Positions 30,160-38,766 of a DNA stretch of 44,204 nt are shown piece by piece. Location: assembly GCF_001667775.1 (NCBI RefSeq), contig NZ_LZJI01000229.1, forward strand, positions 1-44,204, written 5' to 3'. Under the pieces are notes generated by a model, which saw nothing but the letters and a program-made list of their open reading frames with translations, made no database searches and was not told the DNA's origin. The DNA comes from Mycobacterium sp. E1747. GTDB taxonomy: Bacteria > Actinomycetota > Actinomycetes > Mycobacteriales > Mycobacteriaceae. Each line of letters opens with the position of its first letter. The stretch's first letter is position 1. A program made the position numbers and the translations under genes.

Positions 30160-31140
30160 TTACCGCAGCTCAGAGTGGGCTTTTTGCGGAGGCGCGACCA
30201 CGGCCAGCGCGTCCGGAACCGCCCGGAACGTCATGCTTTCGCGCACGCCCAGGTAATCCCCGTCGAACTGGCATGCGACCGGACCCCCGGTCGAGGTGAC
30301 CCGCAAACAGGGCACGTCGTCCTCGTTGATGAGGTGGTCGAACGCGAACTTGGGCCGTTTGGCGAACATCTGCCGCACGATGCGCAGCGTCGGGATTGGT
30401 TTCATGCTCTTGGGCGCGAACACTCCCAGCCCCGACTCGAAGGTGCAGCCGGGATTGGTCCACACCGGGCGGTCGTTGGCGAACGTCCACGGGCTGGAGT
30501 TGGAGACGAACACGAAACTCACCCCGGGGATGGGTTCGCGGCCGGGCAATTCGAGCTGCAGCATCGGCTCGCGGCGGGTGTAGCCCCACACGGCGGGCAC
30601 CGCCGCGCGGATGTAGCGCCACGCCGTGACCTTGCCGCCCTTGTCGCGTTCGGCCTCGACCGCGGCGACCACCTCCGCGTCGACGCCCATGCCGGTGTTG
30701 AAGACGGCCCACCGCTCACCGCAGTCGATCAGCCCGATGCGGCGCCAGGTGTGGTGGCGGCTGTAGTCGTCGATCAGCTGGATGAGCTGGTTGGTCGCGG
30801 CCACCGGGTCACGCGAGATCCCCAGCGAGCGCGCCAGCACGTTCGCCGAACCGCCGGGAACCACCGCGACCGCCGGCACCGGGCCGGTGGGCCCCGACGC
30901 CGAGCCTGGACGGCCGAGTAGACCGTTGACCACCCCGCTGACCGTGCCGTCGCCGCCGTGCACCACGACCAGGTCGACGCCGTCCGCGACCGCCTTCTCC
31001 GCGAGTTCGGTGCCATGACCGCGGTGGTGGGTGTGTTCGACGGTGAGCTGTAGGCGGCTCTTGAGCGCGTGCGCCAGCAGGTCGCGACCGGCCGGAGTCG
31101 TGGAGGTGGCGGTCGGGTTCACGATCAGCACGGCGCGCAT
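30160..31140 (-). CDS. Diacylglycerol/sphingosine kinase-like lipid kinase
   Basis: The 326-residue protein is the orthologue of Rv3218. It has the DAGK catalytic domain: RAVLIVNPTATSTTPAG at the N-terminus, the nucleotide loop VVVHGGDGTV (GGDGT 62-66), VVPGGSANVLARSLGI, and FNTGMGVDAEVV. The C-terminal domain (about 190-320) is the beta-sandwich typical of the YegS/DgkB group. The physiological lipid is unknown. It lies upstream of the whiB1 promoter region on the same strand and is divergent from the membrane protein gene. Confidence 0.92.
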   Translation of the reverse strand: MRAVLIVNPTATSTTPAGRDLLAHALKSRLQLTVEHTHHRGHGTELAEKAVADGVDLVVVHGGDGTVSGVVNGLLGRPGSASGPTGPVPAVAVVPGGSANVLARSLGISRDPVAATNQLIQLIDDYSRHHTWRRIGLIDCGERWAVFNTGMGVDAEVVAAVEAERDKGGKVTAWRYIRAAVPAVWGYTRREPMLQLELPGREPIPGVSFVFVSNSSPWTFANDRPVWTNPGCTFESGLGVFAPKSMKPIPTLRIVRQMFAKRPKFAFDHLINEDDVPCLRVTSTGGPVACQFDGDYLGVRESMTFRAVPDALAVVAPPQKAHSELR

Positions 31141-31219
31141 GATGCACGAGCTTATGCGGGCGCCTTAAGGCGGCGCTGTGGGGAACTCCGGCGGTGGCGG
31201 GGTGACTACGCTGACGCGG

Positions 31220-31693
31220 GTGACCGTCTTCCGCCGCAATCCCGGGGCCGCCCCGGCCGCCGTGCGCGGGGCCGGGCTGCTGGTGGCGGTGCAGGGGACG
31301 GCCGCGCTGGTCACGGCGGTGGCGCTGGTGGTGCGGTTCGCCGTCGGGGGCGACCAGCGCGTGGTCCACGGCGCCCCCGCAAGCGGGTGGTACTCCCAGG
31401 CCACGGCGGTGTTCTTCGTGCTGGTCGGCGCGGTGGTGCTGGCCGCCGGCCGCGCGCTCATCCTCGGCAAGCGCTGGGGCCGAGGGCTGGCCGTGATCAC
31501 CCAGCTGCTGTTGCTGCCCGTGGCGTGGTACCTGACGGTCGGCTCGCACCGGCCCGGCTTCGGGGTTCCCGCGGGGATCGCGGCGGTGGCCGTGCTGGGC
31601 ATGCTCTTCAGCCCCGCCGGCCTGCGCTGGGCCGGCGGCGGCGATCAGCGCGACTCGGCCAGCTCGGCCAACCGGGGTCCGGACAGCCGATAG
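31220..31693 (+). CDS. Small integral membrane protein, Rv3217c-like
   Basis: The 157-residue protein has four predicted membrane helices (about 15-38, 58-80, 90-108, 112-130 by hydrophobicity) and a short cytoplasmic tail. No catalytic motif is visible. GTG 31220 was chosen; GTG 31202 would add six residues. Its 3' end overlaps the GNAT gene on the other strand by 49 bp. Function unknown. Confidence 0.82.
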   Translation: MTVFRRNPGAAPAAVRGAGLLVAVQGTAALVTAVALVVRFAVGGDQRVVHGAPASGWYSQATAVFFVLVGAVVLAAGRALILGKRWGRGLAVITQLLLLPVAWYLTVGSHRPGFGVPAGIAAVAVLGMLFSPAGLRWAGGGDQRDSASSANRGPDSR

Positions 31694-32121
31694 GTGGTCC
31701 ACTCGCGCTGCGGTGCACCGCCGACGCCGTCGTACAGCGTGATCGCGTCGGTGTTCCAATTCAGCACCGCCCACGACAACCGCGTGTAGCCGTTGTCGAG
31801 GCATTCGGCCGCCAGCGTCGCCAGCAGCGCGCGGGCCAGCCCGCGGCGGCGAAAACCCGGACGCACGAACAGGTCTTCGAGGTAGATGCCCGCCACGCCG
31901 TCCCACGTGGAGAAGTTGAGGAACCACAGTGCCATCGCGGCGACCTCACCGTCGACTTCCGCGACGTGCCCGTGCAATGTCGGGCGCGCACCGAAAAGCG
32001 CTGCGGCGATCTGTTTTTCGGTGACCGAGCATTGGTCGGCGGCGTTTTCGAATTCGGCCAGCTCGTGAATCATCTCGGTGATGGCGGCGGCGTCTTCGGG
32101 CCTGGCGGGGCGAATGGTCAT
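31645..32121 (-). CDS. GNAT-family N-acetyltransferase (SSAT-like)
   Basis: The 158-residue protein is the orthologue of Rv3216. The acetyl-CoA loop is FVRPGFRRRGLARALLATLA, and the YLEDLFV strand with LNWNTDAITLYDGVGG is typical of spermidine/thialysine acetyltransferases. The substrate is unproven. The ATG overlaps the entC stop (ATGA), so it is the last gene of the gpm2-entC-GNAT operon. Confidence 0.9.
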   Translation of the reverse strand: MTIRPARPEDAAAITEMIHELAEFENAADQCSVTEKQIAAALFGARPTLHGHVAEVDGEVAAMALWFLNFSTWDGVAGIYLEDLFVRPGFRRRGLARALLATLAAECLDNGYTRLSWAVLNWNTDAITLYDGVGGAPQREWTTYRLSGPRLAELAESR

Positions 32122-33215
32122 CGCTCGACGCCCAGCGCGCGCAGGATGGTGGCGAATTTCGTTGTGGTTTCCGCGACTTCCTCGTCGGGATCGGACTCGG
32201 CGACGATGCCGCCCCCGGAGCGGGCCAGCGCGCCGCGGCGGTCGGCCGACAGCTGCGCGCAACGGATCGCCACCACCCAGCGCCCGTCGCCCCGGGCGTC
32301 GCACCAGCCCACCGCGCCCGCGTAGAACCCGCGGTCGCCTTCCAGCTCGGCGATGAGCTCGACCGCGGCCTTGGTCGGCACCCCGCCGACGGCGGGGGTG
32401 GGATGCAACGCGAGGGCCAGATCGATTGCGGTGGTTGAGCTCTCGCGCAGCCGGCCGCTGATCGGCGTGCACAGGTGCCACACCGCCGCGGTGCGGCTCA
32501 ACTCGGGCTCGGCGGCGATCGTCAGCTCGTCGCACAGCGGATCCAGGGCGGCCCGGATCGTCTCGATCACCAGCTGGTGTTCGTGGCGGTCCTTGGCCGA
32601 ACCGGCCAGCGCGGCGCCGTTGGCCGCGTCGACGTTCGGGTCGGCCGCGCGGGGAGCCGACCCGGCGAACGGCTGGCAGGTGACGCGGTCACCGGAACGC
32701 GCCACCAGCAGCTCCGGGCTGGCCCCCACCAGCGCCACCCCGGCGTAGTCGTCGCCGGCGGCGGTCAGGTCAACCAGATAGCCGTAGGCGGCGGGATCCG
32801 CGGCGATGAGCCGGCGCAGGATGACGCGCGCGTCCAGGGGTGCGTCGGCGACCAGCCGCAGCGCGCGGGACAGCACCACCTTGCTCAGCAGGCTGTCGGG
32901 AGCGGTGAGCTGATCGCGGGCGCGGACGATGCGGCGGCGGTAGTCGTCGGGCGGCGGCTCGGCGGCGGCGACGCGCACCGGCGGCAGCGGGCCCGTCGGC
33001 CAGTCCGGCGGGCCGTCGGTGCGGAGCACGGCCTCGGGTGTCAGCAGTGCCGAGGGCCGAGCGGCATCGAAGGGCAACGCGCCCAACACTATTGGCGCCG
33101 CCCCCGACCTCAAGGCGTCCTGCGCCGCTGCCACGTCGCGGTAGCGCTCCCGCACCCCCTCGGCCAGCAGTGTTTGCTTCGGTCCGCACAGCGCGAACGG
33201 CGGTTGGGCGCTCAC
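32118..33215 (-). CDS. entC: Isochorismate synthase
   Basis: The 365-residue protein is the orthologue of Rv3215. Chorismate-utilising motifs are YAGVALVGASPELLVA, PFAGSAPRAADPN, LAGSAKDRHEHQLVIE, HPTPAVGGVP and GFYAGAVGW. It supplies isochorismate, most likely for menaquinone synthesis; mycobactin salicylate comes from MbtI in this genus. The GTG overlaps the gpm2 stop (GTGA). This start gives a length close to that of M. tuberculosis (372). Confidence 0.93.
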   Translation of the reverse strand: MSAQPPFALCGPKQTLLAEGVRERYRDVAAAQDALRSGAAPIVLGALPFDAARPSALLTPEAVLRTDGPPDWPTGPLPPVRVAAAEPPPDDYRRRIVRARDQLTAPDSLLSKVVLSRALRLVADAPLDARVILRRLIAADPAAYGYLVDLTAAGDDYAGVALVGASPELLVARSGDRVTCQPFAGSAPRAADPNVDAANGAALAGSAKDRHEHQLVIETIRAALDPLCDELTIAAEPELSRTAAVWHLCTPISGRLRESSTTAIDLALALHPTPAVGGVPTKAAVELIAELEGDRGFYAGAVGWCDARGDGRWVVAIRCAQLSADRRGALARSGGGIVAESDPDEEVAETTTKFATILRALGVER

Positions 33216-33823
33216 CCGGGCTTGATCGCCTGCGGCTGAGCGGTCAGGCCGAGCGCGGCGAGCTGGCGCACCCCGTGTTCGAAGCCGCACACGGCGAGCG
33301 AGCCGGCCAGCATCCAGAAGCGGCTGCCCTCGACGAGCGGCAGCTCCACCCAGCGCGTGATGACCGAACGCGAGAAGTGGCTGTGTCCCACGAAGACCAC
33401 ATCGCGCGAGCCCATGTGCTGCAACGCGAATGCGACGGCCTCATCGGCACGTTCGCTGACCTGCGCGACGCTCTCGCCGCCGGGGCATCCGTGCGTCCAC
33501 ACCAGCCAATCGGGGACCGATTCCTGGATCTGCGGGGTCGTCAACCCCTCGTAGGATCCGTAATCCCATTCGGCCAGCAGGGGAGAGACCTCGTCGACGG
33601 CCAGCCCGGCCAACTTGGCCGTGGTCAGGGCCCGGATGCGCGGGCTGCTCACCACCACCGGGTCGGTGAGGTTGAGTTCGCGCAGGACGCGGCCGGCGAG
33701 CTCGGCCTGGACGCGGCCGGTGTCGGTGAGCTCGAGGTCGGTCCTACTGGTGTGCTGGCCGGATTTCGACCACTCGGTCTCGCCGTGGCGGAGCAGTACA
33801 AGTCGGTGGTTGTGCAGGCCCAT
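33212..33823 (-). CDS. gpm2: Histidine-phosphatase superfamily acid phosphatase (annotated Gpm2)
   Basis: The 203-residue protein is the same length as Rv3214. The RHGETEW motif provides R12 and phospho-acceptor H13, and GHSHFSR provides the second catalytic His. Although named as a phosphoglycerate mutase, the M. tuberculosis protein was characterised structurally and enzymatically as a phosphatase. It is first in a coupled operon with entC and a GNAT gene and divergent from the ParA-like gene. Confidence 0.94.
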   Translation of the reverse strand: MGLHNHRLVLLRHGETEWSKSGQHTSRTDLELTDTGRVQAELAGRVLRELNLTDPVVVSSPRIRALTTAKLAGLAVDEVSPLLAEWDYGSYEGLTTPQIQESVPDWLVWTHGCPGGESVAQVSERADEAVAFALQHMGSRDVVFVGHSHFSRSVITRWVELPLVEGSRFWMLAGSLAVCGFEHGVRQLAALGLTAQPQAIKPG

Positions 33824-33988
33824 ATCGACCGATTCTGCCGGACGACACCCCGGGCCCGTTGGCCGCAGCGCGGGGCGATCGAACATGCCAGGATGGGCAC
33901 TGTGACCGTGGCAACAAGGAGCGGCGGGCGTTGGCGAGCGCGCGGTGACGATGCGGTGGGGACGAAGCGATGAGGAGGGGCCGCGCCC

Positions 33989-34789
33989 ATGACTAAGACC
34001 CGGGTATTGGCGGTGGCCAACCAGAAGGGCGGCGTTGCCAAGACGACGACGGTTGCCTCGCTGGGGGCGGCGATGGTGGACGAGGGTCAACGGGTGCTCC
34101 TGGTCGACCTGGATCCGCAGGGCTGCTTGACGTTCTCGCTGGGCCAAGACCCCGACAAGCTCCCCGTCTCGGTGCACGAGGTGCTGCTCGGTGAGGTCGA
34201 GCCCAACGCCGCGCTGGTCACGACGATGGAGGGCATGACGCTGCTGCCGGCCAACATCGACCTGGCGGGCGCCGAGGCGATGCTGTTGATGCGGGCCGGC
34301 CGCGAATACGCGCTCAAGCGCGCGCTGGCCAAGGTCTCCGACGATTTCGACGTGGTCATCATCGACTGCCCGCCGTCGCTGGGGGTGCTCACCCTCAACG
34401 GGCTGACGGCCGCCGACGAGGTGATCGTGCCGCTGCAGTGCGAGACGCTGGCGCACCGCGGCGTCGGCCAGTTCCTGCGCACGGTCGCCGACGTCCAGCA
34501 GATCACCAACCCGGAGCTGCGGCTGCTGGGCGCGTTGCCGACGCTGTACGACTCGCGGACCACCCACACCCGCGACGTGCTGATGGACGTCGCCGACCGC
34601 TACGACATGCCGGTGCTGGCCCCGCCGATCCCGCGCACGGTCCGCTTCGCGGAGGCCAGCGCGTCGGGCTCGTCGGTGATGTCCGGCCGCAAGAACAAGG
34701 GCTCGTCGGCCTATGGCGAGCTGGCGAAGGCGCTGCTCAAGCACTGGAAGACCGGCAAACCGCTGCCAACGTTCGCCGTCGAGGCATAG
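33989..34789 (+). CDS. ParA/Soj-family ATPase (orphan)
   Basis: The 266-residue protein has the same length as Rv3213c. The deviant Walker A is KGGVAKTT (13-20), Walker A' is LLVDLDPQGCLTFSLG, and Walker B is VVIIDCPPSLGVLTL. There is no parB or centromere-like gene beside it, so it is not the chromosomal ParA. It may position another cargo. GAGGAGGGG (33972-33980) provides a strong ribosome site. Confidence 0.93.
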   Translation: MTKTRVLAVANQKGGVAKTTTVASLGAAMVDEGQRVLLVDLDPQGCLTFSLGQDPDKLPVSVHEVLLGEVEPNAALVTTMEGMTLLPANIDLAGAEAMLLMRAGREYALKRALAKVSDDFDVVIIDCPPSLGVLTLNGLTAADEVIVPLQCETLAHRGVGQFLRTVADVQQITNPELRLLGALPTLYDSRTTHTRDVLMDVADRYDMPVLAPPIPRTVRFAEASASGSSVMSGRKNKGSSAYGELAKALLKHWKTGKPLPTFAVEA

Positions 34790-34799
34790 CGATCAGCGC

Positions 34800-34855
34800 G
34801 AGCAGACGCAAACTCGCACGCCAACTGGCGGTCTCGTGCGATTTTGCGTCTGCTC
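34800..34855. terminator. Large hairpin between convergent genes
   Basis: A 21-nt arm starting GAGCAGACGCAAAC (34800-34820) pairs with a 21-nt arm ending TTTTGCGTCTGCTC (34835-34855) with a single mismatch and a 14-nt loop. It lies between the convergent ParA-like and Rv3212-like genes and is a probable two-way terminator. From memory this GAGCAGACGCAAA motif recurs between genes in mycobacteria. Confidence 0.7.
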
Positions 34856-34874
34856 GGCGGAGACGGCCGCACCC

Positions 34875-36095
34875 TCAGCCCAGGGCCACCACGGTGTCGC
34901 CGCGCTGCTCGAACACCCGAGGTCCCGCGACGGCCGGGACCACCGCCCGCCCGGGCGCGCTGGGCGTCCGGTTCACCGGGATGTAGCGCTCGCTGGCCCC
35001 GCTGACGGGGTCATACACCCCGATCGCGCCCGTGACCGGGACCAGCAGGCGGCCGGCCATCATCGCGCCCGGCCCCAGCGGCGCGGTCGTGTCGCCCGCG
35101 GCGATGGTGTAGCGCAGCGTCAGGTTGCCCGTCTCGAAGACCATGACGGAATCGCCCGTCCACCACGTGATCAGGCTGCCCGCGTGCGAAACCGCCCCGG
35201 GGCCCGACGCAGGTTTGGGCAACAGGTTGCTCGACACGGTGGTGCCGGTTTCGTCGATCACGTCGACCCGCGGCCGCGGTGAGGGCAGGTACACCGCGGT
35301 GTTGTTCTCCCACACCGTGAGCACCCGGGCGCCGGAGTCCGCCTTGACCCCGGGTTCGGCCACGAGGCGTTGCTGGGGTTCGTCGTCGTCCTTGCCGGGG
35401 CGCAGCAGCACCAGCCGCAGGTCGGGCTCGTTGACGCAACTCTCCAGCGCTGACACCGCCGACGAGCTGGCCGCCGCCGAGACCAGCTTGCAGCCGGAAT
35501 GCAGGCCGCGCGCCGAGGGCTTCACCCGCGCATCGGTCTCGCCGTAGGCCACCATGCGGACCATGTCCGAGCGCCAGAGCTCCAGCCGGGTGTCGCCGGC
35601 CGACAGCACCGTCGTGCCGTCGGAGGACAGCCGCACGCGCTGGTCGGCATAGCCGCTGCGGGCGGGCCCGCGGCGACCGGTGGACCCGTCGAGCGTGCTC
35701 ACCTGCCCGCACCCGCGGTCGTCGGAAAAGACGGCGACGGCGAAGTGGTAGACCCAGGAGACCCCGCACAGGTCGCTGTCGCGCTGGTAGCTCCACAGGG
35801 ACTGGCCGGAACCGGGGTCGCGCCCGTCAACCCGGCGACCGTCGCCGGTGACAACCGTCCCGCTGACTGCGACGGGGGCGGTGGTGGCCGGACTGGCCGC
35901 GGTCCACAGTTCCTTGAGCGTCGCCGGCACCTGTCGGGCGGGGTTCTGGTTGGGCGCCGGAACGGCGGCCGGCCGGCTGATCGTGGCGCGGGCGTCGCTG
36001 GTCCACCAGATCAGGGACGCGACGGCGGCGACGACGACCGCGATGGCGACGGCGGCCAAGACGTCGCCCTTGGTCCGGCGTTCGGGTCTGACCAT
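34875..36095 (-). CDS. Membrane-anchored beta-propeller-like protein, Rv3212-like
   Basis: The 406-residue protein is close in length to Rv3212 (407). One N-terminal membrane helix (about 11-31, LAAVAIAVVVAAVASLIWW) anchors a long extracytoplasmic domain with repeated strands such as VSGTVVTGDGRRVDGRDPGS, SGQSLWSYQRDSD and GAIGVYDPVSG, which suggest a PQQ/WD-type beta-propeller. There are four Cys in the domain (DLCGVSW, RGCGQV, SGCKLV, ESCVNE) likely in disulfides. Function unknown. The ATG directly abuts GAGGAG; the frame stays open upstream into rhlE, so the start is uncertain. It lies 16 bp after the rhlE stop. Confidence 0.8.
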   Translation of the reverse strand: MVRPERRTKGDVLAAVAIAVVVAAVASLIWWTSDARATISRPAAVPAPNQNPARQVPATLKELWTAASPATTAPVAVSGTVVTGDGRRVDGRDPGSGQSLWSYQRDSDLCGVSWVYHFAVAVFSDDRGCGQVSTLDGSTGRRGPARSGYADQRVRLSSDGTTVLSAGDTRLELWRSDMVRMVAYGETDARVKPSARGLHSGCKLVSAAASSSAVSALESCVNEPDLRLVLLRPGKDDDEPQQRLVAEPGVKADSGARVLTVWENNTAVYLPSPRPRVDVIDETGTTVSSNLLPKPASGPGAVSHAGSLITWWTGDSVMVFETGNLTLRYTIAAGDTTAPLGPGAMMAGRLLVPVTGAIGVYDPVSGASERYIPVNRTPSAPGRAVVPAVAGPRVFEQRGDTVVALG

Positions 36096-36111
36096 CTCCT
36101 CGGCGGGCGGC

Positions 36112-37617
36112 TCAGTTGGCGTGCGCGCCGGTTTCGGCGGGCTTGCGGCGCCGACGGCGACGCCGGCTGGTGCCGGAGTTGCCGGTGTTGCCCGACGCCT
36201 CCGCGGCGGCTTCGCCGGTGGTGGCGCCGGCCGCGGCGCTCCCGTTGGGGTGGCCGGTGACGGGCTGGCCGCCACGGGTGCGTCGCCGCGGGGCGCCGGA
36301 GCGGGCACGCCCGGTCCGCTCCGCCTTCTGGCCGTCACGCTCGCTGCTGCGGCGTTGGCCCTGCGGCTTCTTCGGCGTGCCGACGGTGCCGCCCGACCCG
36401 GCGGGGATGCCCAGCTCCTCGTAGAGGTGCGGCGAATTCGAGTAGGTCTCGGCGGGCTCGGGGTTCTCCAGACCCAGCGCCTTGTCGATCATCGACCAGC
36501 GGGGCAGCTCGTCCCAATCCACCAGGGTGACCGCGATACCGGTCTTGCCGGCGCGGCCGGTGCGGCCGATCCGGTGCACGTAGGCCTGCTCGTCCTCGGG
36601 GATCTGGTAGTTGATGACGTGGGTGATGTCGTCGATGTCGATGCCGCGGGCGGCCACATCGGTGGCCACCAGCACGTCGATGTCGCCGTTGCGGAAGGCC
36701 TTGAGCGCCTTCTCCCGGGCGATCTGTCCCAGGTCGCCGTGCACGGCGCCGACCTTGAAGCCGCGCTCGGCCAGCTCGTCGGCGACCTTCTGTGCGGTGC
36801 GCTTGGTACGGGTGAAGATCATCGTCGCGCCGCGGCCCTCGGCCTGCAGCACGCGGCTCACCAACTCCACCTTGTCCAGCGCGTGGGCCCGGTAGACGAA
36901 CTGCTCGGTGGTGTCGTGGGTGGCCGCCGAATGGGGCGCCTCCGCCCGGATGTGGGTGGGCTGGTTCATGAAGGTGCGGGCCAGCGTGATGATCGGGCCC
37001 GGCATGGTGGCCGAGAACAGCATGGATTGCCGGTCCTCGGGGATCTGGCGCAGGATGCGCTCGATGTCGGGCAGGAAGCCCAGGTCGAGCATCTCGTCGG
37101 CCTCGTCGAGCACCAGCACCGACAGCCCGCCCAGCTGCAAGTGGCCCTGCTGGGCCAGGTCGAGCAGGCGGCCGGGGGTGCCCACGACGACGTCGGCGCC
37201 GGCGCGCAGCGCCTCGATCTGCGGTTCGTAGGCGCGCCCGCCGTAGATGGAGATCACGGAGAGCCGGCGTCCGCCTTCGGCCGTCAGGTACTGGGCCGCG
37301 GTGGCCAGGTCCTCGGTGACCTGCACGCACAGCTCGCGGGTAGGCACCACGACCAGGGCCCGCGGTGTGCCGTTGAGCGCCCGCACGCCGACTCCGGACG
37401 TGATGCGGTTCAGCAGCGGCACGCCGAACGCGAAGGTCTTGCCCATGCCGGTACGGGCCTGGCCGATGAGGTCGTCGCCGGCGAGCGCCAGCGGCAGGGT
37501 CAGCTCTTGGATCGCGAACGGGCGCTCGATGCCCTTTTCCGCGAGGGCGCGGACGATTTCGTCACGGACGCCGAGGTTGGCAAAAGTCAATTCGGTTGTG
37601 CTGGTGAGTGTGCTCAT
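36112..37617 (-). CDS. rhlE: DEAD-box RNA helicase RhlE
   Basis: The 501-residue protein is the orthologue of Rv3211. It has the Q motif (FAIQELTLPLAL), motif I ARTGMGKT (54-61), PTRELC, TPGR, DEAD (171-174), SAT (202-204), ATDVAARGID and HRIGRTGR, then a low-complexity Gly/Arg/Thr-rich C-terminal tail ending in an Arg cluster that binds RNA. It belongs to the RNA degradosome-associated group in mycobacteria. A long leader (about 180 nt) with a strong hairpin precedes it, so cold- or structure-dependent control is plausible. The next gene (Rv3212-like) probably shares the transcript. Confidence 0.95.
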   Translation of the reverse strand: MSTLTSTTELTFANLGVRDEIVRALAEKGIERPFAIQELTLPLALAGDDLIGQARTGMGKTFAFGVPLLNRITSGVGVRALNGTPRALVVVPTRELCVQVTEDLATAAQYLTAEGGRRLSVISIYGGRAYEPQIEALRAGADVVVGTPGRLLDLAQQGHLQLGGLSVLVLDEADEMLDLGFLPDIERILRQIPEDRQSMLFSATMPGPIITLARTFMNQPTHIRAEAPHSAATHDTTEQFVYRAHALDKVELVSRVLQAEGRGATMIFTRTKRTAQKVADELAERGFKVGAVHGDLGQIAREKALKAFRNGDIDVLVATDVAARGIDIDDITHVINYQIPEDEQAYVHRIGRTGRAGKTGIAVTLVDWDELPRWSMIDKALGLENPEPAETYSNSPHLYEELGIPAGSGGTVGTPKKPQGQRRSSERDGQKAERTGRARSGAPRRRTRGGQPVTGHPNGSAAAGATTGEAAAEASGNTGNSGTSRRRRRRRKPAETGAHAN

Positions 37618-37767
37618 GCGTGGGTAGTAAGCCTTTCGGTGACATATCCGGTTGTGTCGGTGTTTCTCTGTCGCGGTCACGCGCGCACGAGTTCCGACTT
37701 CGAATACGTCGCCGAGTCGCGGGCCCCTGCCCAATCTGGGCGGGCCAGCTGTGCACGCACATTTCGC

Positions 37768-37804
37768 AGATAGCGGCTTTGGTGAAGAAATACCGCCGCT
37801 ATCT
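37768..37804 (-). promoter_or_regulatory. 10-bp perfect hairpin in the rhlE upstream region
   Basis: AGATAGCGGC (37768-37777) and GCCGCTATCT (37795-37804) are a perfect inverted repeat with a 17-nt loop; AGCTA-CATGA-TAGCT follows directly. On the minus strand TATCAT is a -10 candidate just before it, which would place the hairpin at the 5' end of the rhlE mRNA. It could equally be an operator for the divergent ferritin-like gene. Confidence 0.5.
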
Positions 37805-37871
37805 AGCTACATGATAGCTGGTCGACGGCTGGCCCCCGGTTTGCGCCGGGTCCGCCGACTACAGTGTTGCC

Positions 37872-38591
37872 ATGACCCGGCCCTCTTGCGAACCCTCGGA
37901 AGCCGACCTGGGCGCCGGCCAGGCGGACGATTCGCCCGCCCCCCGGCTGTCGGCCGATCACCCCGGTGTCAACGAGTTGTTCACGGTCCTGGCGTACGGC
38001 GAGATCGCCGCGTTCTACCGGCTCACCGACGAGGCGCGGATGGCCCCTGACCTGCGCGGGCGGATTTCGATGGCGAGCATGGCCGCCGCCGAGATGCAGC
38101 ACTACGAGCTGTTGCGCGACGCCCTGGAGCGCCGGGGAGTCGACGTCGTGCCGGCGATGTCGAGGTACGTCTCGGCGCTGGAGAACTACCACCGGCTGAC
38201 GATGCCCAGCACCTGGCTGGAGGCGTTGGTGAAGACCTATGTCGGCGACGCCCTGGCCGCCGACTTGTACCTGGAGATCGCCGACAGGCTGCCCGACGAG
38301 ATCGCCGACGTGGTGCGCGCGGCGCTGTCGGAGACCGGGCACTCGCAGTTCGTCGTCGCCGAGGTGCGCGCCGCGGTGACGGCCAGCGGCAAGCAGCGCA
38401 GCCGGCTGGCGCTGTGGTCGCGCCGGCTGTTCGGCGAGGCGATCACCCAGGCCCAGTACCTGCTGGCCGACCACGACGAGCTGGTCGACCTGCTGATGTC
38501 CGGGACGGGCGGCCTGGGCCAGCTCAGCGCGTTCTTCGACCGGTTACAGCGGACGCACGACCGGCGGATGCACGAGCTGGGCCTGAGCTGA
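37872..38591 (+). CDS. Ferritin-like fold protein (MiaE-related)
   Basis: The 239-residue helical protein is the orthologue of Rv3210c. It has a four-helix ferritin-like core with candidate di-iron ligands E44 (AYGEIAAFYRL), E74 and H77 (AAEMQHYEL), and a later ETGHSQFVV segment. It is related to the tRNA hydroxylase MiaE group, but the substrate is unknown. The first 25 residues are a disordered acidic leader. It is divergent from rhlE and is followed by the 57-bp repeat array. Confidence 0.85.
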   Translation: MTRPSCEPSEADLGAGQADDSPAPRLSADHPGVNELFTVLAYGEIAAFYRLTDEARMAPDLRGRISMASMAAAEMQHYELLRDALERRGVDVVPAMSRYVSALENYHRLTMPSTWLEALVKTYVGDALAADLYLEIADRLPDEIADVVRAALSETGHSQFVVAEVRAAVTASGKQRSRLALWSRRLFGEAITQAQYLLADHDELVDLLMSGTGGLGQLSAFFDRLQRTHDRRMHELGLS

Positions 38592-38595
38592 CGCC

Positions 38596-38766
38596 CAGCC
38601 GTGATCGCGAGCGCGGCGTAGCCGGGCGCGGCGGGTCACGGCCGTCGGATTCAGCCGTGATCGCGAGCGCGGCGTTTGCCGGGCGCGGCGGGTCACGGCC
38701 GTCGGATTCAGCCGTGATCGCAAGCGCGGCGTTTGCCGGGCGCGGCGGGTCACGGCCATCGGCCTC
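38596..38766 (-). repeat. Three-copy tandem repeat, 56-57-bp period (array B)
   Basis: Units begin with CAGCCGTGATCGC at 38596, 38652 and 38709. Units differ by only a few bases (GTAGCC versus GTTTGCC; GCGAGC versus GCAAGC). The core is the reverse complement of array A at 3214-3331. It fills the space between two convergent genes, and the last unit decays into the 3' end of the MmpS-like gene. Confidence 0.92.

Noticed and set aside
33989..34789. Considered as the chromosomal parA with an origin nearby
   Set aside because: No parB, gidB, dnaA or parS sites are visible; gene order matches the orphan Rv3213c locus.
37562..37762. 66-codon frame on the minus strand overlapping the rhlE start
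   Set aside because: No ribosome site and an unlikely composition; kept only as a possible upstream reading frame within the leader.
38596..38766. Tandem array considered as CRISPR
   Set aside because: The units are repeated over their whole 57-bp length without unique spacers, and there are no cas genes.
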